64,000 nucleotides of DNA from Chlamydomonas sphaeroides (GCA_001662425.1 BDDC01000019.1:85944-149943); one strand, 5' to 3'; positions 34,388 through 47,484 are shown, counted from the first letter of the stretch. Translations and numbers: made by a program. Notes: a model not told the origin generated them from the sequence alone.

Positions 34388-35679
34388 TGAGGGCGACAGC
34401 TGAGCGAGAGCAAGGGAGGAAAGGCCGGCGGCGCCTGGGCGCTGTGTGCGGGACGCAAAGCGGAGGGGGGCGATGCGTTGGATGTGCGGATCGTGGCTTG
34501 TGGGGCTGGGTGCCTTCTCTCTGTGTTGGTGCGCCGGATGGGCAGCACTTTGCTGTGTCGGCGTGTCCATGCGTTGTTGCAGCAGGAGAGTGGGTGTGAG
34601 TGCTACACTGTGGGCCTAGCTGCTGCCCCACGGTGCGCGAATGGTGGAGAAACATGCGGCCATTTCACGCCCGGCACCGCCACTCCACAATATCCAGTGG
34701 GTGTTGCGCGCCGACGGGGCAGTCAGCGCTGCGCGGCCGACGCGCCGTCCGCAGGTGGCCGTGTGTTTAGCGGGCAGCGCAGGCTGAAGCGGTTGCTGGG
34801 ATCCGGCGGAGTGGTAGCGGAGTGCTTGTGTCAATTGATGCCCCCGGGACTGCAGCCGGAAGCCGTGCGGCCGGCTTGTATCGTGGGGTGCTGACTGTCT
34901 GAGGGGGAAGGCGCCTTCGCGTGGGTGTGCCCGGGTCGAGTTGGCGTAGCCTATAACGTCTTGTGGGTTGTTGTGTCGTCACCGCCATGTGCTCTATCTA
35001 GCACATGGCCTTCAAGCCTGTCAGCCAGGTGCCGCTCGGCGCACATGAGCCGGCCGCTTTATTCTGTCGAGCCTCGTTTGTCGCTATAGCTTCCTTGACG
35101 TTGGATGACGCGCACGCCGGCGGGTTGGGTAGAGCGCGTGGAGCCGCGGCGGCCTGACTGGCTGCGTGCCGGCAGGGGTCCCTGAAACCGACTGGACCTT
35201 ACACTGCCAGTGGCGGGGCGGGGCGACGGAGGAGCTCAGGCAGGTGCTGGGCACACGCTGGAAGCTGTGCTGGGCACAATTTGCAAGCAAGGTGGAAGCT
35301 GGCGCTGGCCCAGCGCCCCGTCCCTTCCAACGCCTCAGCCAAGAGCACGCAGGTGCAGGTCCTCGCTTGCCGTCCAGGGTGATCAGCACGGGCACCCTCG
35401 CTATGCGAGCACAGGCCCCCGCCAAGCGAGCAGTACCCCACCACCGCACCCGCCACCGACCGGCCTCCACATCATTAGAACGGCAGCCCGCCTGCGCACC
35501 ACCACCACTCCATTCCCTGTAGCCAGTCAAGACCGCTGCGCAGGTGCCTTGACCCTGCCGGCCCCACTCCCAGCCACGCCGCCTCACTCCGTACCCCCGC
35601 CGCGCCGCTGCATCCAACTTTCCTGCCCAATGCCGCCTCCGCGGCGCGCTCTTCACCCACCTGGCCCCGCCCCCGCACC
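34388..35679. other. Convergent spacer between hydrolase and TIR-like/LRR genes
   Basis: It must hold the two facing 3' UTRs. I see no exon chain and no repeat of note. Confidence 0.55.
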
Positions 35680-38600
35680 TCACTTCGTGTACCCAAGGTC
35701 GAAGAAGCCGCCCCCGGGCGAGCCCTCCCCTTCCCCCGCCCCCGCCGCCCCCTCGCCCGGCTTGCTGCGGTACCTGCTCAGCAGGTCCTCCAGCTCCTCC
35801 AGCTCCCGCAGGTCGCCGCTGAGCCCCGCCAGGTCCGGCCCAGGCCCCAGCGCCGCCGGCAGGTCGCCAGGAAGCCCACCACCCCGGCCCTGGGAGGGCC
35901 CCAGCCCCGCTGCCAGGCCACCATTCCCGCGGCGGTAGTCCAGGGCCATGCGCAGCCCGGCGGCTGCCGCAGCGCCCAGCGGCGGCGCCGAGGCCTCTCC
36001 GCCGTCGTCGATGTCAGCTGCAGGAAGCGGGCGTGCTGCGCCCGTGGCCGAGGAGCGCGGTGCCTGGCGAGCCCCGGTCGACGGCCGCCGCGGCTCGGCG
36101 GCGGGAGAGGCGTCGGGGTGCGATCGCGTACTGGCGGTGCGGGCTGAGGGCCCGGCTGCGGGCGCCGCTTGGGCGGCCGCCGGCGCGGCGGCGCGACGCG
36201 GTCCAGGGCTCCGCTGCGCGGGGGCCGCTGGCGGCGGCGGTCGCGCCGGCGGCGCAATGTGCCGGTGCGACGCGGCCAGAGCCTCGAGCGCCTGCGAGGC
36301 AGGACAGATGCATCCCTCAGGTTCCTTCGTGCCCTGCCGCCAGGCGTGGCCCGCACCCTACCAACCCCTCCCTGCGACAGCGCGCCAGTTGTCCTAGTCC
36401 CTACGCGAAGGCAGCAGGCGACGCCATACCGGTAGCCCGGCCCACCTCGAGCACGTCCTCGTCGGCCTCGTTGCCGCCCACCGCCAGCGCCCTCAGGCAG
36501 CCGTTGCGCTCGCGCAGCGCGGAGCCCAGCAGCCGGCAGCCCACGGCCGTGAGGCCGTTGGAGCGCAGGTCCAGCGCCGTGAGGCGGCCGTTGCGGGCCA
36601 GCGCCCCGGCCAGCGCCGCGGCCCCCCGGTCGCCCATCTGGTTGCGCGCGAGCGACAGCTGCGACAGCCGAGGCCCCGCAGCAGCGGCCTGGCTGGCGCC
36701 GGAGGGCGGCTCCGGCCCGGGGTCGGGCGGCGAGGTGGCGAGCGCGGCGGCGAGGTACGCGGCGCCGTCGGCCCGGATCTTGCAGCCCTCGAGCGACAGG
36801 CGCGCCAGCGCGGGGTGCGGCGGCAGCGCCTGCAGGCAGGGGTGGCCGCGGGGACGGGGCAGAGGCCGCGGCGTGAGGACACGAACCCGCTGCGGGCAGC
36901 CCTGTCCGGCCCTGCGGCCCGCGCGCTGCTCGCCTTGGCGAGGTGCCTCGCGCCCTCGTTGCCGGCGTGGCACCGCGCCAGGTCCAGGTCCTGCAGCGCC
37001 GGCAGCGAGGCCAGCGCCGCCGCCAGGCCCGCCACGCCGTCGGCGGAGATGCGCGGGTTGTCCTGCAGGTGCAGCACCTGGGGGCGGGGGCGGAGGGTGC
37101 AGTGGCAGGCCTTGTTCACCTGTGCTGAATAGAAACCGCGGGCGGAGAGAGAGGGCGAGGTGCAGGGGGCGATGCGCGCAGTGGCCGAGGCCCACCTAGG
37201 CAGCATTCACATGCGGGAGCTGTGTGGTGGCTAAAGGCATGTGGGTTGGATGGATGGACGAGCTGGGGCAAGTAAACCCAGAAGCTAAAACCCCAGCGGC
37301 CCCGAAACCCCAGCCCTATTCCTGTGCAGGTGGGCGTTGGGGTGTTGTGGGCGAGGCGCAGTGTCCGGGCGAGAGGGGTGGCGAGGGCTGTACGCCTGTG
37401 CCCCAACCCGGCCCGGCCGGCGCACCTGCAGGCCCGGCAGCCGCTGCAGCGCGGTCGCCACCTCCCGCAGCGCCGCATCGCCCAGCGCGTTGCCCGCCAG
37501 CAGCAGCTCCTGGTGCGGCAGCGCGCCGCAGCGCACGGCAACAGCGGCAGCGTCACATGCCGCCAGGCGCCCAGCGCAACAGACATGGGCGCGCCCTTCA
37601 CTCTTGTACGGGTCGTGGTGGCGCCGCGGCCTCCGCGCGGAGCGGAGTCCGCAGCCCCGCACCTGGAGTCCGCTGCAGGAGGGCAGCGCCGTTGCGAGCG
37701 CCCTCGCGCCCTCGGTGCCGATGCCGTTGTGCGGCAGCGCCAGCACCGCCAGGCAGCCGCCCAGCGCCGGCAGCGCGCGCGCGAGCGCCTGCGGGGCACC
37801 CCGCGCGGTAGCGCGCGCACACATATTTCGGCCCCATGAAGTTGAACACACATGAAGACACCCACATGCCGCAAGAGAAACATACCGGTAGACGGGTCTA
37901 GCAGGTGCCGACGGTAAAACACACGGCACCGCGCCATGCTGCCCAGCCCGGGGGGGAAGGGCGCACCTTGCAGCCGGTGTCGCCCACTCCGTTGAGGGAG
38001 AGGTCCAGCACCGCGCAGCTGCGGCCGCCGCCACCCGACCCCACCAGCGCCCCCATCACCGCCTCGGTGCCCTGCAGCCAGGGGGGCGAGAGGCGCGCAG
38101 GAGCGTGGCGGCTGGGGGCCAGACAGCGCCCGGCCGGCCGTCCGTAAGCGCCATTGCGGCCCCCGCTGCCCACCACGCTGCACACCAGAGGCCCGCCTTG
38201 CCCGGCCGTCAGTCCCCAGCCAGCTCCAGCCTGGGTAGCCCCCCGCCGCTCACCTCGGGCCCCAGGCAGTTGTCGGCGAGGCATGCGGTCTTGATGCCCG
38301 GCAGCCCGCCCGGCCCCGCGGCGGAGGCCAGGGCGGCTGCTCCCAGGGGCCCCACCTCGCAGCCGGTCAGGTTGATGGCGGCCAGCGAGGGCACGCAGGC
38401 CTGGGCGGGAGGAGGGGCAGCGGCAGCGGCAGCGCAAGGGCGCGATTGGGTGAACCCACAGCAGCAGGAGCAGCGGCAGTCATGGGGTAGGGCGCAGCGG
38501 CTGACATCGGTCGGCCGCGCAATCATTGACGGGAAGGGGCCAGGCCCGGCAGCAGCCTGGCGGCTCACAGCGGTTGTCCGCAGCTGGCGGCCGCTGAAGC

Positions 38601-41600
38601 CTCACCCGCATCATGCGCAGCAGCAGCGCCAGCACCACCGGGCCGCAGCGCGAGCCGCCCAGGTCCAACACGCCGCCGCCGCCGGCCTCCGCATCACGCC
38701 CGGAGGAGCCGGCAGCGTTGGCGCCCGCGGCTCCCGAGCCTGCGCCCGTGGCCTGTGCTGCAGCCGCCGTCGCCTGCATAAGGGTGCGCCAGGACTGAGG
38801 CAGTTGATACCGCCCAGCCAGCCAACGCCGGCCCCGCTTCTTTGCGGCCCGGTAGCACAGCCCGACGTGCCGAGAGCCTCACACCCGCGGCGGCAGTGCA
38901 GCAAGCCCCAGCCGGCCCGTCCCGACCGCGACATAGCCCACCTGCAGGTCTACTCCGTTCACCGCCCGCAGGCCGTACGGCAGCAGCCCCGCCAGCGCCT
39001 CCTCCAGACCCGCCACAGCGGCTCGCCCCAGGCGGGCGTTACAGGCGGCGGGGAAGGACACGGCTTCCAGCGGCGGCGCCGCCGTCGCAGGCGAGCCCTC
39101 GCCGCCGCCGCCGCCCGACGCGGCTGCGCGAGCCCGCAGCGCCGCCGCCACCACCTCCGCGTCCTCATCCGTGAATGGCGGCTCCGCCACCGACGGCCGC
39201 GAGCCGGCGACGCCGTCGCCATCGCGGCCGCCGCCCAGCGACACAAACGGCGGCGGCGAGTGGCCGGGCGTGGCGGGCCGGCCGGCCAGCGCCGCGAGCG
39301 GCACCCTGAAGGAGATGGTGATTGCGGCCACCCGGCTGACGGGGCTGGCTAGGATGGCCTCGGTGATGGTCCGGGCAGCGGCGGCGGGGCAGCCTGCGGC
39401 AGCGGGATCCGGGCCGTGTGGGCAAGGTAGGCGAGGCGCAAGCACGGCTACCTGCATCCCACGGAAAGGCGGGCACAGACGCACGGGCGGTGGGCTCACC
39501 TCGCAGCGTCAGCGCCGTCAGCGTGCTGTTGCCGCGCACCAGCGCCACCAGCATCTCAACCAGCGCCCCCACCGGTGCGCCGCTGCCGCCTCCGCTGCCG
39601 CCCCCGCCCCCGCCCCCGCCGCCGCCGCCGGACGCGGCCGCAGACCCCGGCCCCGCAAACGTGAGCTTGAGGTGCTGCAGGCCGCTGCCGGGCCCGGCCA
39701 CGCCGCTGCCGCCGGGCCAACCGCCACGCGGCGCGCCGTGCATGGACATGACTCCGGGGCCGGACTGGCCGGACCCCGGCGTGGACGGGAGGACCGCTCC
39801 GGAGGCGCCGGGCGCGTTCAGGAAGGCCAGGTCGGGCATGGCGCGGGCCCGGCCCACGGCCAGGGGCTTGAGGGCTTCGGGCGGCAGGAGGGACAGTGCC
39901 GCGTCCGTGAGGCCCAGGCGGGAGGCGACGGCGGCGGCGGCGGCGTTCACGGCCGCAGCAGACCCCAGCGGCAGCTCCAGGCGTGCGGGCCAGGCCTCGC
40001 GAAGCGCCTCGAGCGCCTGCCGGTGGCGTGGAAAGGGGAAGGGATGGCGGGCACGGTTCGCGTGGGTTACTTTGTTGGGTTTGACGCGGTGGTACCGGGC
40101 CACAATGGCACGTGTTGGAGGGCAGCCCACCTCAACCCCGCACGGCCCGGCCCGGCCCCACCAGGGCCTCGGTGTGTGCCGCGGCGTCCGCGTGCGCCGG
40201 CACCAGCAGCGGCTGCTCGGCGCCCGCGACCAGCTGCTCCAGCGTCAGGCCCGGCGGGCTCAGCACCACCAGCGGGCAGCCGTGGCGCGAGGCGGAGCAC
40301 AGCTCGCCGCTGGGGGGGGCAGGGAGCGAGGGGGGGACACGGCAGCTCGCTGCCTCACCAGGCAGGGGTGCGGTCGCGGGCTGCAGCCCATGTGGCGGCC
40401 CTGCTTCGGGCGATCGGCCAGGTGGCTGGGAGGTGTCAGGCGGCTGGGCCTCACCGCGGCAGCGGCCGACTCAAGAGGCCGGGCGACGCCAGCACCACCA
40501 CTGCCGCGGAGACGCCCACCAGCGGCGCCGAGGGCACCTCGTACAGCGGCTCGGGGCTGGCCTGCGGGGCGAGTTGGCGCCGGAGAGCGCGGCATGGAGG
40601 ACTAGTGCGAGGGAGGGGGCCGGCAGCCGCGGCAGCCGCCTTCACGACCGCGCCCTGCCCTCGCCCCCACCTGCGCCGCCAGGGGGTCCACGTACACTCG
40701 GTAGCCGCTGCCCGCCAGGCGGCCCGCCAGGCCGGCGCCGGGGCTGTCGGGGCCCGCGCCGCCCTCGCCCGCCACCACGTAGGCCCGGAAGGCCAGGCCC
40801 AGGCAGCGCAGGTGCTCGGGCGCCGCCGCCAGGGCCGCCTGCACCGCCCTGCGCGGGTTTGGGCCGCGAGGCGGAGCGCGATGGTCCGGCGATGGGCCGG
40901 CGACGGTGCGGAGCGGTTTGCAGGACCGGGTTCGGTGCCCTGACGACGACAGTGTGGGACACGGGGTGGGGTGGAGGTGCTGTGCGCTTCCGGCGCGGAC
41001 CTACTTTGCGTCGGCCAGCTCGGCGGCAGCGGCCGCGCGCTTCTGCGCCTGCATGAGCTCCCCCAGCTGCCGCCGGTCGGCAGCCAGGCCCAGGCCCAGT
41101 GCGCGGTGGCCCTCGGCTCGGGCGGCGGCGGCGTCCGGGCCGGAGCCGCCGGGCGAGCCGCCTGCGCCTGTGGGCCCGGCCGCAGGAGAGCGTGAGGAGG
41201 GGCGGGAGCGGGGTTCGTTTGGGTGGGGTCGGTGCGAGTCCTGCACTGGGGCAAGCAACAGCCACAGTCGAGCGTACCAGGGCCGGGGGGCTGGCCTCAC
41301 CGGGTGGCGAGCGGGCGGACTGGCCTGGGCTGCCGCTTGGGGATGCGGTCACCCTGCGGGGGAGGGACCATGGCAAAGGTCTTTGTCCCCGCATCCGCAT
41401 ACATACACAAGTTCTACTTGACAGTTGGACGCAAGGCATCCGCATCCGTACACTAGGGAGGCAGGGACATTTCCCGTTGCGTGGGGGACGGCAGGCGGCG
41501 AGCCCGCCCCACAAGGGGAAAACGTGAGGGACCACCCAACTCACCCGCCACGCGGCGTCGTGGCGGCTCCCCGGGACGCCCGTGTGGGAGTGCTCGCAGC

Positions 41601-44600
41601 GCCGCTGCCGTCGAGCACGGCCGCTGTGGGGTCCACTGCCCGCACCGCGGCCGTCCGCTGCGCCGCCGCCACCACGCGCTGCTTGGCGGCCTGCGCGGCG
41701 GCGGCCGCGCCCAGGATCGCCTCCTGCGTCTCCGCCTGCGGCAGCCGACGCGCCACGCCGCAACTTGCGTATGGTCATGCCAGGCAGCAAGGCAGCACGC
41801 GCCAGGCCCGGCTGCTGCCCGCCTCATCGGCCCACATGCCGCGACCCTTGACAGCTCCGACCCTGTTGCCCTATCCCTACAATAACACATCCGCAACCTG
41901 GAGCTACCCCGCCCTGGGCGCACCTGCTTGGTGGCAGAAGCCAGCGCGCGGCGCTCTGAGTCCTCCGCGGCCTTGCGCGCCGCCGCCTCTGCCTGCACGC
42001 GCACAGGGCGAAGCGACGACACCTGGACGAGTGCGGCCCCCGCCCCAGTCCGGCACCCCGCCCGGACCTTCCCTATCCACCGAAACCACCGGCCGGTGGC
42101 GCCCATGCCGCCGACTCCAGCCCCGCCCCGCAGCCCCGCCCCTGCCCCAAACCCCGCACCTGCAGCGCCGCCGCCATCTTGTCTCTGTCGGCGCGGGCGC
42201 CCGCGGCGGCGCTTCGCTCCAGCTGCAGGTCCGCCTGCAGGGAGGCCACCTGCGGGCCGGCAGCCAGGCGGAGCGCCAGCGGCGGCAGCCACGGGGCGGA
42301 CCGGTCAGGGACGGCTAGTGGCGACGCGCGAGCTTTGCCTCGCGACGGCACGCTGACGTCGGCAGCCAGGGCACCATGTGCGCGGCCAAAGACGCTACCC
42401 TGCAACTCCGCCCTGCCCTGCACAAAGCCCTTCCTACTGTATGGCCACGGCCTCGCCAACACCCGGCTCTTCGCTTCTCCTCCCCTCCCATCGGCTACCC
42501 GACGTGTGCACCGTGGCCTGGTCTTGTCCAGCGCGTGGTACCGCCATCCTATTTGTAGCTATGCACCACACGCCATTTGATGTGTGTACACCGGTACATG
42601 GTTATATGCTAACAAGAGTAGCAACCTACCGTGGCCTCAAGCTTGGTCTTGTCCAGCTCGTAGTGCCGCCGCAGCACGGCCAGCTCGCGCTGCAGGCCAG
42701 CAGCCGCGGCGCGCGCGGTGGACGCCTCCGCGGCGGAGGCCTCCATGGCCTGCCGAGCAGCAGCGGCGCGCGGGCGCAAGGGGTGAGGGCCGGCGCCCAC
42801 ACCTCACCGCTGATGCCAGTGGCACGCACACATGCGCTGCAGCGCCTGCCGCGGTGTCCGCCCAGCGCCGTGCGCTCTTGTGCACGGCAGCACAACAGCA
42901 CATTCGCAACAGCAGCTGCGCGATGACACAGGGCAACAGCTGCTACCGGCAGTGTTCCCTGGCTGGGCCGGCCGCCTGGCGGCCGGCGCCGTGCGCTGAT
43001 GTCGGGGTCCGCACCTGGTTAGCGCGGCTCGTCTGCTCGCGCAGCTGCGCCACCGCCGCCTCCAGCTCCGCCTGCGCCCGCGCCAGCTGCTCGCCTCGCT
43101 CCTCGCCTCGCTCCTCCAGCTCCACCTGCACCGCGGGAGAGGCGCAGCGTTGGGTGCAGCGTGCTACGGTCGTGCCGCTAGCGGGCCATCGGCAGCGGAC
43201 CGGGGCACAGCGATGGGTATTCGAGCCAGAGCGGCGGCGGCAGGACGCGGTGCAGAGAGGCCCATGCGCGCAGGCTCGCGCTGCCAGGGAGGCAGTGGCG
43301 AGCAGGGGCCCCGCTGGGCGGGTCATCAGGTGGTTGCTGGGCTAGTGGGCCCCTGGGGCCTGCCCCCAGCAGGCCCACACCACAGTGCCCCACCTTGAGC
43401 CGCTGCGCCTCCTGCTTGTGGGTCAGGGCCTCCGCCCGCGCACGGCCCAGCTCCGCTTCGGCCGCCTCTGCGCGCCGGGCAGCCACCTGCGGCCCGTGCA
43501 CACGCCCCTTCAGCAAGCCATCGAGCCACATCGTGGCAAGCACCGCCGCCCTGGCGGCCCCGTCGCAGCCGGCACGCTACGGCCCGTTGTTTCAAGACCA
43601 GGTGTGGCGCCCCGTGACCCCTCCTCCCCGCCTCCCTCCCACGCCCCGCCCCTGACGCTACACCTGCAAATGCACCTGCACCTGCGCCCCGAGCAATCAG
43701 CTGCTCCTCTCCCCAAGCTGCCGCACCTGTGCATCTGCTCCGCGTGCCTGCGCCTCTGCCCGCGCCTCTGTCGCCAGCGCCCGCACCGCAGCCAGCTCGC
43801 CTCGGACCTCGTCCTGGAAGCGCTGCGGGCCGAGGAGAGGGGCCGTGGGGGGCGGGGGCGAAATGTGACTGGGATGTGCGCCCCATGGAGAGGGCGGATG
43901 TTGGCGCTGGTGCGGGGCGGGGGAAGCGAGGCTGAGCTGCACGCGGGGCGTCGGTCAGGGCCCGCGCGGAGACAGCGCCGGGAAAGGTGCGCTCGGCGGT
44001 ACGGGCCCCGCCCCGCACCACGCACCTGCTGCTCCTCGAGCGCCAGCAGAAGCGCGCGCTTGTACTTCTCCTGTGGCCACGCGCCACGAGGCAGCAGCAG
44101 CCCCGCCCTCAGCATCAAGTGGCTCGGGACTGCCGAGTCGTGACCACTAGGTACCAGCTGCTGCCGTGGGCCTATGGGTATCGCCGCAGGCCCGCTGCCA
44201 GCGGCGCAGCCAGCCCACCTCCGGCGGCTGCCCCTCGGGCAGCGTCGCCTCCGCCCGGGCCACCAGCAGCCCCGCGGCCACCGCCATGTCCCCGGGCATG
44301 GCCCCGCTGCCGCCCGTCGACACCAGCTCAAGAGGGGCCGCCGATGACGAGGCGTTGAGGCCCTGCCGCATGGCCGCGGCGCCGGCTGGGCCTGCTGAGT
44401 CCGGCCGGGAGCCGCCGGCTAGGCCTGCCCCGGGCCCCGGCTGCGCTGCGCCAGGCGTGGCGGAGGGCGTGGAGGTAGAGGGTGTACTAGGGCGGCCGGG
44501 CGCGGGCCACAGGGGCGCGGGCCCGCCCGCGGGCGACAGGGGTGGCCCCGGGTGAAGCAGGGGCGGCCGCGAGGTCCCGGGTGGAGGGGTGGCCACGGCA

Positions 44601-45495
44601 TTGGCAGCGGTGTTGGCTGTGGCTGGCCGGCTGGCGCCGGGAGATGGCGTCACGGCGGGCGTGCTGGGCCGCGGCGAGGGCGCAGGGGCGCCCTGGCCGG
44701 AGGCGTGTGGGTCGGGCTGCCCGGGGCGGGGCACAGCAAGCCCCGGCTGCGGTGTGGAAGAAGGGCACCGAAGGATGTCAGTGGCAGTGCAGGCGCGAGG
44801 CAATGCGGGCAGCTGGCGCCTGCAGCACTTGGTTGGGCCCCACCCGTGCTGGGGGTCGCTGGCCGTCTGCGGGCTGCTCGCGCCGCTGCTGCGATGCCCG
44901 AGGTGGGTCTGCGGCGGAGACGTGCACAGGGCGAACAGGTGGAGGCAGTTAGGTGTTCTGATGGCGCCGGCAACAGTAGCACCAAGCAGGCAGTTGGCTG
45001 GCCTGCCGGACCTGCTGGCTGCGCACCCGGGAAAAGAGGCTGCTCCTTGGCTGCACCGGACCGCGCAGGGGGCCATGGGCCATATCCGTCCGTGCTGTCG
45101 CGCAGGCTACGATACAAGTCCTCCTTGGAGCCGTCGATCTGCAGGGTGCAGGCGCGGGTCCCAGCGTTTAGGTGGTGCCTGGGGCGTGCTTCGCGGGACG
45201 GTGCTTGCTTGCTGGCCCTGTTGGTTTCAGGGCCCTGCGTGGGATCAAGCGGCTGGCAAGGTCCAGGAGGTTGCTGCTACGTTGCGAGGAGCTTGCAAGA
45301 ACGGATGCGCAGGCGCGTAACACGCACCTCAGTCAGCGTGGCAACGGACGCCACCTCCGTGAGGTCTGCGTCCTCGGGTTTGGGCAGCCCCGATATCCAG
45401 TGCTTGACCTGGAGCTCCTTCTTCTTCCCATAGCCCTCTGGCGGTCCCGTCAGCTTGCGCCCGGCGTACGCAAGCGGAACAGTCTTCGGAGCCAT
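35680..45495 (-). CDS. Coiled-coil / TIR-like / leucine-rich repeat protein
   Basis: Twenty-six exons: 45495-45328, 45138-45027, about 44616-44219 (5' edge uncertain), 44070-44026, 43822-43727, 43486-43394, 43125-43015, 42749-42630, 42249-42160, 41992-41924, 41735-41545, 41353-41301, 41167-41005, 40848-40671, 40561-40455, 40309-40162, 40016-39500, 39393-38942, 38773-38606, 38400-38254, 38071-37967, 37788-37663, 37509-37426, 37077-36934, 36829-36446, 36291-35680. All but the third acceptor close in phase; about 1,630 aa. Order: start MAPKTVPLAYAGRK, Pro/Ser-rich linker, coiled coils (44070-41005), a TIR-like domain (40848-40162), about a dozen LRRs of ribonuclease-inhibitor type (39700-36446; for example LDLSLNGVGDTGCKALARAL), Pro-rich tail. 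TIR-like signs: FRAYVVAGEGG, GYRVYVD, SAAVVVLASPGLLS, GELCSASRHGCPLVVLSP. No NB-ARC or signal peptide seen. One intron has a GC donor (AAG/GCGAGC). A flagellar LRR protein is the main alternative. Confidence 0.72.
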
Positions 45496-46341
45496 GTCGC
45501 ACCGCGACGCTGTACTGCCGGCTCAGCGGCTTAAGTAGCTACGTGAACGCTACATAACGATAACTTGTCGCAGAAGTGTTGACAGGTCACCTCGATAGCG
45601 AAGCTCAAAGGAAAGCCAGCAAGTCGCATTCAAACACTGGAACAGCTGTGCTCGTGGCAGGTCTTCTGAATCGTTGTAACGGCCGTGGAGACAAACCACG
45701 TATGGCCTGTCGAGTGTTACCAACTACGCCCTGTGTGCCCAGCGGCACGATACCCATCTCCGTCCCTGACCGCTTGACGGCACCCGGCGGGCGCCCATTT
45801 GCTGGCGTGGAACGTACTGTGAAATTGGCTTCCTTCAAGGCACATGACAAGATCTGCTGTATAACACGGCACGAAGCAAAAGAAGCTCGCATACGCTCGT
45901 TACCAAACCAGTACCCGCGCACATCGCCACGGCAAGCGCAAAGTAAGTGACGAGAGCTCATGTAAATGAGGGCCCACCTGCCCTCTGAGCGACCAAGCGT
46001 CATGAGCACTTGCAGCATCCATCCCTCATCCTTTCACACGGTAGGTAACGGCCAATGCGGCCTCCATTCGCTATGGCTCAAGACCGCAGCCAGCAGCTCT
46101 CGCCACGTTGGCGCTGCCCAGATCGCCCACCGCTGCTCAAGCTCCCCACGTCGCCTTTCAACCCAACACGCGCAGCACGCTCCACAATGCAAGCACCACC
46201 AGCATCTTCACCGCCATGCAATGCCCCTGCAGCGGCACTGGCACCCCCGCAACAGCCAAGCAAAGCAAAGCCAAACCCGCCAGCCCCGGCTGCCCAATGC
46301 CCCGGCTGCAGCCGCACCATACCGCACCGGTCACCCCGCGC
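45496..46341. other. Spacer between TIR-like/LRR and Rab5 genes
   Basis: Both flanking genes read leftward, so this holds the TIR-like/LRR promoter and the Rab5 3' UTR. It is less GC-rich than the genes. A 124-codon open frame at 45576-45950 (+) has no recognisable features. Confidence 0.55.
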
Positions 46342-47484
46342 TCAGCAGCAAGTGCTCCGCTTGGCCTGCGCTGCGCCCTGGTTCTCCGTCAGAACGATGC
46401 CACCCTGCGGCGGCCGGGGCGCGGCCTCCGGCTTGGGCAGTTTCCGCGCAATCTCCTCAAAGAGCTCGTTCACGTTGGCGGCCGTCTTGGCCGAGGTTTC
46501 GAGGTAGTACAACCCGTTCTCGGCAGAGTACGCCTGCGCCTCCTCCACCGTGACCGCCCGCTGGCCTTCCAGGTCCGCCTTGTTGCCTGCAGCGGCGGGT
46601 CAACCCAGCACACGGGTGCGGGCTTGGGTAAAATGCGCTAATACTGCGGACAGCGGTGAGGCTAAGCGCTTGCTAAATGCAAACAAGGCAGCTTGGCAAG
46701 GCAAGTCGCAGCCGCTGGCAGCGGCTGGACGCACTGCAGGCCGTGCCGCTGACGTGCGCAAGGCCGGCCTTCTCCTGTCCCCCGCCGCGGCCACGGTTCC
46801 GAGAGCCGCTCAGCAGTATGTACCCTCGCCCCGTCCACGCCCTAATCCCATAATAGCGCATTGCTCACGCCCGACGCAAAAGCACCCAGGAGAGTACCTG
46901 CAAGCGCCATGATCATGTTCGGGTTGCCCTGCCGCTGCAGCTCCCGCACCCACGACTTGGCACGGGTGAAGGAGTCAGGGCTCGTGATGTCATAGACAAT
47001 GACAGCGGCAGCAGCGCCCCTGCGAGCATACGCGACGAATATCGCACACGGTCTTCCACACACGTTCTCGCACTTCTCCCTGAAACTTGCCTGTAGTACA
47101 TCGGTGCAAGGCTGTGGTATCGCTCCTGGCCAGCCGTGTCCCTGCAGCGGGAGGAGGGTCCAATGAATGAAGCCTCGTGGGGCCCAAACCCTAAGCGCTG
47201 CAGGCCGTGAGGCTCGCGTACCATATCTCAAACTTCACGTTGAGCTCCGGCAGCGTCTTGGTGAGGAAGGCCGCTCCGACGGTCGAGGCCTACACCGCAG
47301 GAGCTGAGGTTATGCCCGCGTCCCCGGACGCTGTTTGCTGCCCGGTATCGCCCCAGTAGCTCACTTGGTAGTCAAAAAACTGGCCCTTGACATATCGCAG
47401 CACCAGGCTGGACTTGCCACTGCCCATCTCTCCCAACAGCACCAGCTTGGCCGTCTGCATCTGAGAGAGCTCAGGCATCGCCAT
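46342..47484 (-). CDS. RAB5: Rab5 small GTPase
   Basis: Five exons (47484-47365, 47289-47222, 47141-47091, 47019-46898, 46586-46342) close in phase to 201 aa, the usual Rab5 length. P-loop GEMGSGKSS at 18-26; switch I ASTVGAAF with Thr 43; WDTAGQE with Gln 68; GNKADL for guanine binding at 121-126; ETSAKT near 150; C-terminal Cys-Cys for double geranylgeranylation. The stretch RYHSLAPMYYRGAAAA and YDITSPDSFTRAKSWV are diagnostic of the Rab5/RabF group. Known role: GTP-switch for early endosome fusion and endocytic traffic. All nucleotide-binding motifs are intact. Intron 3 has a GC donor (CAG/GCAAGT); the conserved YYRG junction leaves little doubt about it. Confidence 0.95.

Noticed and set aside
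35680..45495. Splitting the TIR-like/LRR gene into separate coiled-coil and LRR genes
   Set aside because: Exon phases run unbroken from the start exon's neighbours to the final exon with no internal start/stop break; only one acceptor in the proline-rich region is unsettled.
45576..45950. 124-codon plus-strand open frame between TIR-like/LRR and Rab5 genes
   Set aside because: No recognisable motif, atypical composition for this genome's genes, and it overlaps expected promoter and UTR space.
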